64,000 nucleotides of DNA, taken from assembly GCF_000336935.1 (NCBI RefSeq), contig NZ_AOME01000051.1:1-64000 (forward strand), given 5' to 3'. Below, piece after piece: positions 36,282 to 45,637 of the stretch (position 1 is the first letter of the stretch; each line of letters opens with the position of its first letter). The notes below the pieces were generated by a model. It was not told the origin of the DNA and ran no database searches. It saw only the letters and a program-made list of their open reading frames with translations. Position numbers and translations under genes: made by a program. The DNA is from Halococcus salifodinae DSM 8989 (GTDB lineage Archaea > Halobacteriota > Halobacteria > Halobacteriales > Halococcaceae).

Positions 36282-37475
36282 ATGACGGACGACTCCGCAG
36301 CCCACGAGGAACCGACGAGGCGGGAGTACGTGAAGTACGGCAGTGCGATCGTCGGTGGGGCGCTGCTCGCCGGCTGTACCGGCGAGGGCAGTTCTGGCGG
36401 AGCGAACGATTCGAACGGCTCGAACGACTCCGCCGGCGGAAACACGACGGCGGGTGGGGGCGAGAGCTCGTACTCGGTGGCGATGGCCCCGAGGGGTGAA
36501 GTCGCGTTCGAGTCGGTGCCGGAGACGTGGGTCGCGAACAACGGGAGCTGGGCGGACATGGGGATCGCGCTCGGCCAGGAGCCGCCGAAGGGTCTCTGGC
36601 GACCCAATCGGTATCACACGCACGTCTACGACGAGATTCCCGGCGTGAGTGTCGACAAGAGCACCATCGACAAGCTGTGGGGAAAATCGCTGAACAAGGA
36701 GCTGTTCTACGAACTCGACGCCGACGTCCACGTGTTCGATCCGGTGTTCGTACTGAGCCGCTCGAAGTGGAAGCAGGCCGATCTCGACGAAGTCGACGAG
36801 AACATCGGACCGGTGTTCGGGAACAGCATCTACTCACAGGCGTTCCAGTGGCACGATCATCAGTACTACACCCTCTACGAGGCGTTCGAGAAGCTCGCGC
36901 ACGTCTTCGGACAGGAGCAGCGATATCGGAAGTTCGAGCGGCTGCACGACGAGTTCATCGGCCGGGTACAACAACGACTGCCGCCGGAGTCCGAACGACC
37001 CTCGGTCGCGATCCTCCTCATCACGTCCGACCAGCCGGAGGAGTTCTACCCGTATCCCGTCAACGAGGGCACGTCGTACAAGCAGTGGCGTGACCTCGGG
37101 GCGAGGAGTGCGCTCACCGAGGCCGGGATCGAGGACTTCTACGTGTCCGGCAGCACGATCGATTACGAGGCTCTCGCGGAGGCCGATCCGGACGTGCTCC
37201 TGATGTGGGACGGCAGCGGCCGGTTCGAGCGGCAGTCCCGCGAGGAGTTCCAGAACGGCCTCGTGTCGTTCATGCAGGGCCACGACGTGGCGAGCCAGCT
37301 GACGGCGGTGAACAACGACGACGTGTACCGCGGAGCCGGAATATACCAGGGGCCGATCGTCAACCTCGCGTGGACCGAACGCGGCGCGTGGCAGCTGTAC
37401 CCCGACGAGTTCGACCGGGACGAACAGCTGTTCGACCGCCAGCGCGTCGCGGACATCATCAACGGGGACGGCTGA
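36282..37475 (+). CDS. Iron-siderophore ABC transporter substrate-binding lipoprotein
   Basis: 397 residues. TRREYVKYGSAIVGGALLAGC (12-32) is a twin-arginine signal with a lipobox, so the protein should be exported folded and lipid-anchored. A Gly/Ser/Asn spacer leads to two lobes of a class III binding fold (about 60-390): VAMAPRGEVAFESVPETWV, LNKELFYELDADVHVFDPVF, VAILLITSDQPEEFYP and EALAEADPDVLLMW. Such proteins hand ferric siderophores to a BtuCD-type permease. The gene begins behind an iron box, but no permease or ATPase gene follows in the cluster. Confidence 0.88.
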   Translation: MTDDSAAHEEPTRREYVKYGSAIVGGALLAGCTGEGSSGGANDSNGSNDSAGGNTTAGGGESSYSVAMAPRGEVAFESVPETWVANNGSWADMGIALGQEPPKGLWRPNRYHTHVYDEIPGVSVDKSTIDKLWGKSLNKELFYELDADVHVFDPVFVLSRSKWKQADLDEVDENIGPVFGNSIYSQAFQWHDHQYYTLYEAFEKLAHVFGQEQRYRKFERLHDEFIGRVQQRLPPESERPSVAILLITSDQPEEFYPYPVNEGTSYKQWRDLGARSALTEAGIEDFYVSGSTIDYEALAEADPDVLLMWDGSGRFERQSREEFQNGLVSFMQGHDVASQLTAVNNDDVYRGAGIYQGPIVNLAWTERGAWQLYPDEFDRDEQLFDRQRVADIINGDG

Positions 37476-37477
37476 TC

Positions 37478-37726
37478 GTGACCGACGAGACTCCGTCGAC
37501 CGTCCGGCGGACGGATTCGACCCCGGACGGCATCGCCGGATTGCCAGCGGTCGAGTACCACGAGTGGTCCGACGAGCGCCTGATCGACTGCTACCGGCGC
37601 AACAGCGTCCTCCTCCGTGAGTACGGCGCAGACGAGCGGACGATACGAACCCTCTGTGCCGTCGAGGAACACCTGCGTGCTCGTGATATCGATCCGGACC
37701 GGATCGTCGGGGAGGTGAAGGGATGA
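37478..37726 (+). CDS. Small uncharacterised protein of the iron-regulated cluster
   Basis: 82 residues from GTG 37478, two bases after the previous stop and overlapping the next ATG by four bases, so translation is coupled on both sides. Sequence features: EYHEWSDERLIDCYRRNSVL and TIRTLCAVEEHLRARDID, helical, with two Cys. No family recognised. The tight packing implies a role with the lipoprotein and flavoprotein. Confidence 0.72.
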   Translation: MTDETPSTVRRTDSTPDGIAGLPAVEYHEWSDERLIDCYRRNSVLLREYGADERTIRTLCAVEEHLRARDIDPDRIVGEVKG

Positions 37727-38634
37727 GTCCGGACCGAGAGACCGACGACGTCGACGTGGCTATCGTCGGCGGTGGTCCGACGGGCTGTTCGGCGGGCGTG
37801 TTCACCGCCCGATACGGTCTCGACACCGTGATCTTCGACCGCGGCCGCTCGTCGATCCACCGGTGTGCGTATCTGGAGAACTACCCCGGCTTCCCCGCCG
37901 GGATCGACATCGAGACGTTCACCGCGCTGCTCCACGACCACGCCACGACGGCCGGCTGCGAGATCGTCCCGGATCTCGTCGAATCGGTCGAGCGTCGTGA
38001 CGACGCTGGGTTCGTGATCGAAACCCAGGAAGATCGCCGAGTTACTGCCGACCGGATCGTCGCCGCGACACGCTACGGTGGGGAGTATCTCCAGTCGCTC
38101 GGCGACGATGCAATGTTCGCGACCCACGAACACGACGGCGAGGCGTACGAGCGGTTCGATCGGTCCTACGCCGACGTCGATGGCCGGACGCCGATCGATG
38201 GCTGTTACGTCGCATCGCCGTCGGACGAAGCGGACCGCCAGGCCATCATCGCGGCCGGACGCGGCGCGCGCACCGGGCACGCCCTCATCGCGGACGTCCG
38301 CCGGGGTCGTGGCTATCCCGATCCCATCGCCAAGCAGTACGACTGGGTTCGCAAGGAGGACGAACTGACGGACGAGTGGCGTGACCGCGAGCGCTGGGCC
38401 GAGTGGTTCGACGACCGCCTGCCCGACGATCACGACTGCTCGACGGCCCGGTTGGACGAGCTGTGCGAGCGCGAGATCGATCGTCGTCTCGATCAGTACC
38501 TCAGCGACGAGGAGATCGCCACCCGGACCCGGCGTGGACAGTCCCGACTGCTCGAACACGTCGACGACGAGCGGGTTCTCGAACGGGCGCGCGAGATCGA
38601 GGCCGAGCGCCGGGCCGTCGAGACGGAGCACTGA
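37723..38634 (+). CDS. FAD-dependent NAD(P)H oxidoreductase (thioredoxin-reductase-like)
   Basis: 303 residues. FAD dinucleotide fold VAIVGGGPTGCSAGVFTARYG (about 12-32) followed by LENYPGFPAGIDI, a thioredoxin-reductase-type segment, and GCYVASPSDEADRQAIIAAG, the second FAD contact. There is no CxxC redox pair and no separate NADPH Rossmann motif. The C-terminal third is acidic and helical. In an iron-regulated cluster it may reduce ferric siderophore to release iron in the cytoplasm (inference). Confidence 0.82.
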   Translation: MSPDRETDDVDVAIVGGGPTGCSAGVFTARYGLDTVIFDRGRSSIHRCAYLENYPGFPAGIDIETFTALLHDHATTAGCEIVPDLVESVERRDDAGFVIETQEDRRVTADRIVAATRYGGEYLQSLGDDAMFATHEHDGEAYERFDRSYADVDGRTPIDGCYVASPSDEADRQAIIAAGRGARTGHALIADVRRGRGYPDPIAKQYDWVRKEDELTDEWRDRERWAEWFDDRLPDDHDCSTARLDELCEREIDRRLDQYLSDEEIATRTRRGQSRLLEHVDDERVLERAREIEAERRAVETEH

Positions 38635-38672
38635 ACGACCGACCTCGACCGACGCGACAGGACTCATCACAC

Positions 38673-39026
38673 ATGACCGGACCAACGCTTCACACCATCC
38701 ACACCACCCTCGACGCGCTGGCGGTCGATGGCGGCCGATACTGTGTCGTATGCGCTCGCACCGGCGAGCACCCGGTGCCGGTTGCCGGGCTACGGTTCGA
38801 CGACCGAGCCACGGCGGCCCGGGCGGCCCGCGTCGCCCGGCGCTACCGCGCTCGGCTGCGACGGTACGATCCACGCGTCGCCGTCCACGACCTCATCGTT
38901 TGCGAGGACATCGCCGGAGTTCGTGGCCGGGCCGACCACGGAGGGGCCGAGTGGCACCGTCGGTTCTGGGCAGTCGCCGACCGCGAACTGGCTCGTCTCC
39001 GGGCGACCGCGGAGGGCGATCGATGA
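38673..39026 (+). CDS. Uncharacterised protein with a paired-Cys motif, iron cluster
   Basis: 117 residues from ATG 38673. LAVDGGRYCVVCARTGEHPV (17-36) contains a C-x-x-C pair that could bind metal; the rest is Arg/Ala-rich (ATAARAARVARRYRARLRRY) with AVHDLIVCED. I vaguely recall a haloarchaeal DUF of this type next to such flavoproteins but cannot name it safely. It ends overlapping the next ATG by four bases. Confidence 0.7.
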   Translation: MTGPTLHTIHTTLDALAVDGGRYCVVCARTGEHPVPVAGLRFDDRATAARAARVARRYRARLRRYDPRVAVHDLIVCEDIAGVRGRADHGGAEWHRRFWAVADRELARLRATAEGDR

Positions 39027-39832
39027 CCGTCGAAACACACGTCGAGGCGGCGCTCGACCGCGTTCGTGACGAACGGGCCGTCGTGACGGAAAAGCAGACG
39101 GCCTACGGGCAGTTCGTCCGCGAGATCGAGCAGCTGTCGGTCGACACGCCATCCAGTACACAGGCCACTCGACAGACGACGGCCGGGTCGATCGCCACGA
39201 TGCAGGCGGGCGGGGCGGGCGGAGTGGGTGGGTCGGACCGCTGTGAGGAGGTCAGAGAGGAGTTCGCCGCGACCGTCCGCCCGCACAGCACTGCGGACGT
39301 CGACGACGGCGAGACGCTGCTCGAAGCGATCGCCGCCGAGCTGTCCGAGCAGGTCGCGATGGCACTCGCGCCGCGAAACGCGACGGTGGGGTTCACCGCG
39401 GGCCTCAAGAACGGCGTGCTGTCCGAGATCACACAGCGACGGTCCGAACTGCGGGCGATGGCGGGGGCGCTCGATCGTGAAGCCGAATCGCTCGACGAGG
39501 CGAAGGGGGTTCTCGACGACGTGCTCGGGTGGATCGTCGAGGCCAACGAGACGCCGCTCACCGAGCTCGGTTTCGACGAGCTTCGGTCGCGCCACGATCG
39601 GCTTGCGGAGTTCCGGGATCGGTGTGATGGTCTCGCGCGCGACCGGCAGTCGGTGCTTCGTGCAACCACCACCGGCGACGGTGAAGCCGGTATTGCCCAC
39701 CAGGAGCTCGTGGCGTGTCTCTACGACGCGTTTCCGGTGGCGTATCCGATTCTTTCGACCGTGGCTCGGGTCATCGAGGTCTGCGATCGGTGCCAGCAGG
39801 CGATCCGGACGCATCTCGTCCGGCGAGTGTAG
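39023..39832 (+). CDS. Uncharacterised haloarchaeal helical protein (DUF7260-like)
   Basis: 269 residues, predominantly helical. TVETHVEAALDRVRDERAVV at the start, a Gly/Ala loop near 65 (MQAGGAGGVGGSDRC), LSEQVAMALAPRNATVGFT, long charged helices (AMAGALDREAESLDEAKGVL) and LVACLYDAFPVAYPILSTVA near the end. This pattern matches the haloarchaeal family I remember as DUF7260. No signal peptide. It is the fifth and last gene of the iron-box cluster. Confidence 0.7.
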   Translation: MTVETHVEAALDRVRDERAVVTEKQTAYGQFVREIEQLSVDTPSSTQATRQTTAGSIATMQAGGAGGVGGSDRCEEVREEFAATVRPHSTADVDDGETLLEAIAAELSEQVAMALAPRNATVGFTAGLKNGVLSEITQRRSELRAMAGALDREAESLDEAKGVLDDVLGWIVEANETPLTELGFDELRSRHDRLAEFRDRCDGLARDRQSVLRATTTGDGEAGIAHQELVACLYDAFPVAYPILSTVARVIEVCDRCQQAIRTHLVRRV

Positions 39833-39979
39833 CCCGCTCGGAAGGGGAATGTGGGGCTGACTCGGGGCGGGAGACGTCGAAGCGTGATCGTGACGGCCAT
39901 ACGCCGTGCCAGGGTTCCCGCAGCGATCCACGGCGAGTCCGTACTTTCTTATCGTCCGCCCGACCCGTATGGAACAGCA

Positions 39980-42900
39980 ATGAGTCAGGCGACGCTTCCG
40001 GGTCGGTATCGCAACTCGAACCTCTTTTCGGGCTACTATCTCGACGAGCGTGTCTTCGGGCTGGACGAGTGGGACTGCGACGAGGAAGCCGAGCAGGCGT
40101 TCGAGGAGCTACAGGCGCTCTACGAGGCGGAGCAGGGCACGCTCGAAAGCTACGACGAGGACCCGCTCCGGCAACACTGGATCGACGAAGTGCTCTCGAT
40201 TTTGGGGTACGAATCACTTCCGGAGACACCGATCCTCGACGCACGCGGATCGGTCGATCGGGCGCTGTACGACGCCGCCGACGACCGCCGTGCCGCCGCG
40301 GCGATGAAGAGCGACGGGGAGTACGCCGGGATCTATGGACAATCGCTGTCGGTGCTCGAAGCCAAGCAGTGGGACGCCGATTTCACCGCACGCTTCGGCG
40401 AGGCGCGGTCCTATCGGGACGCCTCCCACCAGATCAAATACTACCTCGAACACACGCCCGAGTCGGTCTCGTGGGGCATCCTGACGAACGGGAAGAAATG
40501 GCGGCTCTACGGGACGAAGGACTACGAGACCGAGACCTACTACGAGGTCGATCTGGTCGACCTGCTCGAATCGGGGAGCGTCGAGGTGTTCAAGTATTTC
40601 TACGTGTTCTTCCGGCCGGCCGCGTTTCGGGAATCGGCGGGGACGACGTTCCTCGACAGGGTGTGGTCCGAAAGCGAGACCGCCGCACAGGAGCTGGGCG
40701 AGGACCTCCAGGACAACGTGTTCACGGCGCTGCGGGTGCTCGGCGAGGGCTTTGTCGAGACGAACGATCTGGAGATCGACCCCGCCGAGGAGGAGCGGCT
40801 CGGCGAGCTGAAGGAGCACTCGCTGGTGTTGCTGTATCGGTTGATGTTCGTGCTCTACGCGGAATCGCGCGGACTCATCGATCCGGACGATCCGCACGCC
40901 GCCGAGGAGTACGAGGAGAACTTCAGTCTCGACGCGCTCCGGCGCGAGGTCATCGACGAGGTGGGCGAGCGCGCCGACGAAGGGGAGTTCGAGCGGGAGT
41001 TCTCGTCGTTTTCGACCGGGCTGTGGAGCCGTCTTGAGGACCTCTTCGCGCTCGTGGATTCGGGCAACGACGATCTGGGGATTCCGGCGTACAACGGGGG
41101 GCTGTTCGACGAGGAGAGTCACGAGTTCCTCGCCGAAAACGAGGTGTCGGACCGGCATCTCGCGGAGGTCGTGTATCGGCTGTCGACGACCGAGACCGAC
41201 GAGGGCCACGTCGCCGCGGACTACGCCGATCTGGATACCAGACATTTGGGAACGATCTACGAGGGGCTGCTCGAACACGAGTTCGCCGTCGCGCCCGAGG
41301 CGCAGGCGGCCGTATCCGGGGATGGTGGACAGGTCTGGAAGCCCGCCGACGAGGTGAGCGTTGCCGAGGCGGTCGAAACGGTCGAGGCGGGCGAGCTCTA
41401 CGTGGTGAACGACGACGGCGAGCGCAAGGCCACGGGTGCGTACTACACGCCCGACTACGTGGTGACGTACATCGTCGAGGAGACCGTCGGGCCGCTGCTT
41501 TCCGAAATCGAGGACGATCTCGATCACTTGGAGCCGGGCACGCAGGAGTACGTGATCGCGTTCTGGGAGCGCGTGACCGATCTCAAGGTGCTGGACCCGG
41601 CGATGGGAAGCGGGCATTTCCTGACGAAGGCCACAGGATACCTCGCCGACGCGGTGATGGAGCGCGTTCGGGAGTTGGAATCGGGGTCGCTGTTCGACGA
41701 GGAGCTGGTCCGGCGCACGATCTCGCGGGAGTGTATCTACGGCGTGGACGTCAACGGGATGGCCGTCGAGCTGGCGAAGCTCTCGATGTGGCTCGAAACG
41801 CTCGCCGCCGACCAGCCGCTGGCCTTCCTCGATCACCACCTCAAATCCGGGAACTCCTTGGTGGGGTCGGACATCACCGAGGTGCTCGCCGAGGACGGCG
41901 ACGCCGATGCGATCACGGACGACGCGGAGGGGATGGTCCAGTCGAGCCTGTTCGATTACTTCGATCAGGTGCGCCGGCAGGCGCTCGATCACGTGATGGA
42001 CCGCATGGGCGAGCTGCTCGCCATCGACAACGAGACCCTGGACGACGTGCACTCGATGGAGGCACTCTACGACGACATCCGCGAGGACCCGCTGTACGAG
42101 CATCTCCAGGCGATGGCGACGGTCCACACGGCCGGTGAGTTCGGACTCGACGTGCCCGACGACGCCATCGAGCGCATGGCCCGCGCCATCGAGGACGACG
42201 AAGCGTGGGCCGAGATCGAGGCGACCGACTGGTTCCCTGCGGCCCGCGCGATGGCCGGCGAGGAGGGCTTTTTCCACTGGGAGCTCGAATTCCCCGCGGT
42301 CTTCTTCGACAGCGACGGCGAGCGACTGGCGAGTGCGGGTTTCGATGCCGTGGTCGGCAATCCGCCGTACGGTGATATTTTGTCTACTTCCGCGAAAAGA
42401 TACTGTCGAAGCCAAAATCTCGGATTCGAGAGTGAAAGAGCCGATGTGTTTACTGCCTTTGTTTCGCTTCCAGAAGCCATCCTACAACGTGATGGGCGAC
42501 TTGGCTACATCATCCCTAATACGCCGCTTCGTGGTAAGCAGTACGAGAAATTCAGAGAGACCAATTCACAACGGTATTCCATCAACACAATAGCTGATTT
42601 TGATAGAAATCAGATATTCTCGGTGGAAGTTTACACAATGATACTTCTGTGTGAAAATGAAACCCAAGACGAAGATTATGTTTCTAATTATGTCAATGTA
42701 TCTGGTGGGATGGGCAAATCAGAAACTATTCCGTTCGAACTGACGCCAGCAGCAACTGATATCTGGGTCCCATCGAATCCGCTTGCGAGTAAAATCAAAC
42801 AAAATGATGATACGGTGCGGCTCGGTGATGGAACAATTTGCACTTGCCATGATGCTGGTATCGACTACAAAGTCAGCGGTCAAGGATGGGACAATCGTGG

Positions 42901-44119
42901 TGAAGGAGTTAAAATATCTGATTTGATATTATATGAAGGGAATCCAGAATCGGAGGATGATCTCCGATATGTTGGTGGTGGGGAAATTCGTCAATATCTC
43001 ATCAGTCCAGAAAACAAGTGGCTACGCCATAACTACGAATCGTTTGTTGAGGGCGACATTGTAATTCAGGTGTATCCAGAGTATAATGAGTCAAGTCAAA
43101 AGATCGTCACGAGACAAACTGCGGATGATATTATTGCTGCGCTCGATACAGACCAACTTTACACCGCCAAATCCGTACACACAACACTTCTTCAAAACAA
43201 CTCATACGATATTCGATATATACTGGCAGTTTTGAATAGCAATTTGTCGAATTACGTGTACGAATCAATGTCTGGTGAAGAAGGAAGGACATTTGCACAG
43301 GTTCGGATTCACGAACTTCGTTCACTTCCGATTCGGACTATCGATTTCAAGAAGAATGAAGAACAGCCATCGATGGCAGAACTCAAACAAGAGTACGAGT
43401 CTGAAATCTTGAGTGATGGATCCGACTTCAAGTTATCCAAGATTGATAATAACGAGATATTCCATGACAGACTCGTGATTCTGTCGAAGGAAATCGAAGA
43501 CAAAAAGCGTAGCCGAAACAACCTCAATCTCGACCTCCTCGATTACCTCGGCAGCTACGAGGATGGCCCGACCCTCGGAGAGCGCTATCAGCCGGCGAGC
43601 GGGCTGTCGGAGTCGGTGCTGACCGACACCGAGGCCGACAGCGAGTTCGAGAAACTCCGGGTGACGGGCGCGCAGATCGAGCAGGATGGCGACCGCCTGC
43701 GGGTGCTGGCGGAGCCGTACGTGAAGCCTACCGATCCCGACGAATACGAGACGAACAGTCGGGGCTACGCCACGCTCGATCCCGTGCCGGCGATGGAGTT
43801 CGTTGGGCTGAGTGAGCCAGAGGCCGACCTCATCGCGGCGTTCGTGCCCCACGCGGTCGACGCGGCCGACGGCTTCGCGGGCTATCGGGACAACGCGACC
43901 GCGACGATTTCGCCGCTCGATAGATTGGAGGGGCTGACGCTGCCGACGCTTGCGGATGTCGAGGGTGGCATCGAGCGCTATATGGACGCCCGCGAGCGCG
44001 CCGCGGAACTGGACGAACAGATCGAGCGCACCGACGAGTTGATCGACGAGATCGTCTATGAGTTGTATGGGCTGACTGACGACGAGATCGAGATCGTGGA
44101 GGAAGCGGTCGGGGAGTGA
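39980..44119 (+). CDS. Single-chain type IIG/IIL restriction-modification enzyme
   Basis: 1379 residues from ATG 39980. N-terminal PD-(D/E)xK nuclease region with LSVLEAKQWD (EAK at 127-129), a helical connector, then an N6-adenine methyltransferase with motif I DPAMGSGHFL (about 538-547) and motif IV NPPYGD (about 793-798). A specificity region (about 797-1174) is followed by a C-terminal helical part. This is the Eco57I/MmeI-like arrangement in which one chain both methylates and cuts. Base composition changes sharply at the specificity region: a 60-base sample at 42901 has 20 G+C versus 40 at 41641. No BREX partners (pglZ, brxC) are nearby. Confidence 0.9.
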   Translation: MSQATLPGRYRNSNLFSGYYLDERVFGLDEWDCDEEAEQAFEELQALYEAEQGTLESYDEDPLRQHWIDEVLSILGYESLPETPILDARGSVDRALYDAADDRRAAAAMKSDGEYAGIYGQSLSVLEAKQWDADFTARFGEARSYRDASHQIKYYLEHTPESVSWGILTNGKKWRLYGTKDYETETYYEVDLVDLLESGSVEVFKYFYVFFRPAAFRESAGTTFLDRVWSESETAAQELGEDLQDNVFTALRVLGEGFVETNDLEIDPAEEERLGELKEHSLVLLYRLMFVLYAESRGLIDPDDPHAAEEYEENFSLDALRREVIDEVGERADEGEFEREFSSFSTGLWSRLEDLFALVDSGNDDLGIPAYNGGLFDEESHEFLAENEVSDRHLAEVVYRLSTTETDEGHVAADYADLDTRHLGTIYEGLLEHEFAVAPEAQAAVSGDGGQVWKPADEVSVAEAVETVEAGELYVVNDDGERKATGAYYTPDYVVTYIVEETVGPLLSEIEDDLDHLEPGTQEYVIAFWERVTDLKVLDPAMGSGHFLTKATGYLADAVMERVRELESGSLFDEELVRRTISRECIYGVDVNGMAVELAKLSMWLETLAADQPLAFLDHHLKSGNSLVGSDITEVLAEDGDADAITDDAEGMVQSSLFDYFDQVRRQALDHVMDRMGELLAIDNETLDDVHSMEALYDDIREDPLYEHLQAMATVHTAGEFGLDVPDDAIERMARAIEDDEAWAEIEATDWFPAARAMAGEEGFFHWELEFPAVFFDSDGERLASAGFDAVVGNPPYGDILSTSAKRYCRSQNLGFESERADVFTAFVSLPEAILQRDGRLGYIIPNTPLRGKQYEKFRETNSQRYSINTIADFDRNQIFSVEVYTMILLCENETQDEDYVSNYVNVSGGMGKSETIPFELTPAATDIWVPSNPLASKIKQNDDTVRLGDGTICTCHDAGIDYKVSGQGWDNRGEGVKISDLILYEGNPESEDDLRYVGGGEIRQYLISPENKWLRHNYESFVEGDIVIQVYPEYNESSQKIVTRQTADDIIAALDTDQLYTAKSVHTTLLQNNSYDIRYILAVLNSNLSNYVYESMSGEEGRTFAQVRIHELRSLPIRTIDFKKNEEQPSMAELKQEYESEILSDGSDFKLSKIDNNEIFHDRLVILSKEIEDKKRSRNNLNLDLLDYLGSYEDGPTLGERYQPASGLSESVLTDTEADSEFEKLRVTGAQIEQDGDRLRVLAEPYVKPTDPDEYETNSRGYATLDPVPAMEFVGLSEPEADLIAAFVPHAVDAADGFAGYRDNATATISPLDRLEGLTLPTLADVEGGIERYMDARERAAELDEQIERTDELIDEIVYELYGLTDDEIEIVEEAVGE
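42371..43505 (+). other. AT-rich, apparently exchanged target-recognition domain
   Basis: The segment starts directly after the NPPYGD motif and ends near KKRSRNNLNLDLLDYLG. Codon third positions switch from mostly G/C to mixed A/T and back, while the reading frame stays open. Within it are ADFDRNQIFSVEVYTMILL and RTFAQVRIHELRSLPIRTID, typical of type IIG/IIL recognition domains. It is best read as import of a new DNA-specificity module by recombination in the conserved flanks. Confidence 0.75.
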
Positions 44120-44350
44120 GCGCGGTTGCGGTGCGGTGGCGGAGTGGTTGGGCTAGTTGTCCTACCGCGAGAGAGCGGAGCGAACGAGCGGGCCGAGGAA
44201 TCCCCCGAGTGTAGCGAGGGGGTGACGTTGGCTTTTGATCCACATTTTGCTAGCGAGGCGCTACGCGCCTCGGACCATTCGCGCGGCTCCGCCGCGCGAA
44301 GACAGCGAAGGAGCGCGAAGCGCGACTGAGTGCAGCAAAAGGTGGGTTTC
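44120..44350 (+). repeat. Dispersed repeat family B, variant copy 3
   Basis: Order of blocks: GCGGTTGCGGTGCGG, CCTACCGCGAGAGAGCGG, GCTTTTGATCCACATTTTGC, hairpins (GCGAGGCGCTACGCGCCTCG, CGCGCGGCTCCGCCGCGCG), then GCAGCAAAAGGTGGGTTT ending over the stop codon of the Nudix gene. The layout parallels copy 2 at 51600-51882 with diverged central words. Confidence 0.65.
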
Positions 44351-44954
44351 ACACCGGAAAGTCGGCGTCGGGATCGACCACGCGATCCGGCTCGTCGGGC
44401 ACGCGCCAGTCGGTCGCGAGCTCCAGAAGCTGGGCGAGGATGCGCCCGGTCGCACCCCACACGACGAAATCGTCGACCCGGAAGAAGTGGAGTCGAATCT
44501 CGCCGTAGTGGGGGTGATCGCGGCGCTCCGAGTCGTAGTTCGCCGGGTCGGTGAGCGCCGCCACCGATAACACTGCTACCTCGGCGACCTCGCGCTCGTC
44601 GGGGACGTACTCGCGGTCAGGAACACGGGCGACGAACGGCCGGACCGCGTACTCGGTCACGGTCCGGATGTCGTCGATCCGGCCGATCACTTCGGCAGTC
44701 TCCGGATCGAGTCCGATTTCTTCGTTCGCTTCCCGAAGCGCGGTCGCGGTGAGGTCCTCGTCGCTGGGTTCGCGGCCGCCGCCGGGGAAGCTCATCTGGC
44801 CCGGATGCTCGCCGAGGTGGTCGGCGCGCTTGGTAAAGAGAAGGTGCGGACCGTCCTTGCGGGTGATGACTGGCGCGAGCACGGCCGCCTCCCGCTGCTC
44901 GTCGGTAACCGCCGTGGCCGAATACTGAGCCACCCGCGCGAGATCCATGCCCAT
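44349..44954 (-). CDS. Nudix hydrolase, CoA-pyrophosphatase type
   Basis: 201 residues; ATG 44954 or 44948 could start it. The Nudix box is FPGGGREPSDEDLTATALRE continuing ANEEIGL (about 56-82), preceded by GQMSFPGG, the UPF0035/NudL-like feature of CoA pyrophosphatases. It would hydrolyse CoA or related nucleoside diphosphates. It ends inside a family B repeat. Confidence 0.88.
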   Translation of the reverse strand: MGMDLARVAQYSATAVTDEQREAAVLAPVITRKDGPHLLFTKRADHLGEHPGQMSFPGGGREPSDEDLTATALREANEEIGLDPETAEVIGRIDDIRTVTEYAVRPFVARVPDREYVPDEREVAEVAVLSVAALTDPANYDSERRDHPHYGEIRLHFFRVDDFVVWGATGRILAQLLELATDWRVPDEPDRVVDPDADFPV

Positions 44955-44972
44955 CGAACGTGCCGCCGGGGC

Positions 44973-45530
44973 TTAATTCGTCCGCTCGTCGATCTCGGGC
45001 GCGTGGCTCCCGGCGCGGTCGTCGGCCCCATCCATCTCCGCTGCCGCGTCGTCGAGCCGATCACGGACACCACCCAGATCGACCGGAGCCCACGCATCGA
45101 GGTCGTAGCTCACGTCCAACAGCTGGGTAATTCGCGCGTGATCGGCGTCGGCGACGGCCCGCGCCGCGTCCGCACGAAATCGCTCCTCGGCGACGGCTCC
45201 CAGAACTGTGCGGTCGACCTCGCGTGGCTCGATATCCAGGATGTGTGGGAGGTCCTCAGCCCGGTCCGGGAGCGTCGGAAACGCCGTCGGGCCGACGGCG
45301 AGAAGCGGGTCATCCGCAGTCGCTTCCGGAACCATCCCCTCGACACCGGTATCCGCAGGGTCGATCGCGACGAGACGGTAGGCCGTGATCGCGTCGTCGA
45401 TCGTCTCCGCCGACTCGAACTCGGTGCCACGCTTGAACGCGAGTTCGTCACACGCCTGGGATAGCTCCGCGCGGGTGAGCGCGCCGAACAGATCGACCAC
45501 GCCGGCGAGCTCGTCGTGGCTGAAATCCAT
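44973..45530 (-). CDS. Uncharacterised haloarchaeal protein (DUF7109-like)
   Basis: 185 residues from ATG 45530; an upstream extension to 45602 is rejected as basic and unlike the acidic body. MDFSHDELAGVVDLFGALTR opens the protein, followed by ELSQACDELAFKRG, a helical region resembling a small HTH, then PTAFPTLPDRAEDLPHILDI and a C-terminal helix. I recall this as DUF7109; function unknown. It is 18 bases upstream of the Nudix gene in the same direction, so probably co-transcribed. Confidence 0.75.
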   Translation of the reverse strand: MDFSHDELAGVVDLFGALTRAELSQACDELAFKRGTEFESAETIDDAITAYRLVAIDPADTGVEGMVPEATADDPLLAVGPTAFPTLPDRAEDLPHILDIEPREVDRTVLGAVAEERFRADAARAVADADHARITQLLDVSYDLDAWAPVDLGGVRDRLDDAAAEMDGADDRAGSHAPEIDERTN

Positions 45531-45637
45531 CGTTCGACGGTTCCGGTCGACGCCAATGGCTCTTTGGATCGCCCGCGATCGGCCGACTCGAACCGATCCC
45601 ACGGTAACGTTTTGGCAGTGGCTACTCCATCTGAGTC

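Noticed and set aside
39980-44119. BREX-type PglX as the identity of the large methyltransferase
   Set aside because: An N-terminal EAK nuclease motif is present and none of the BREX partner genes occur on either side; a stand-alone type IIG/IIL enzyme fits better.
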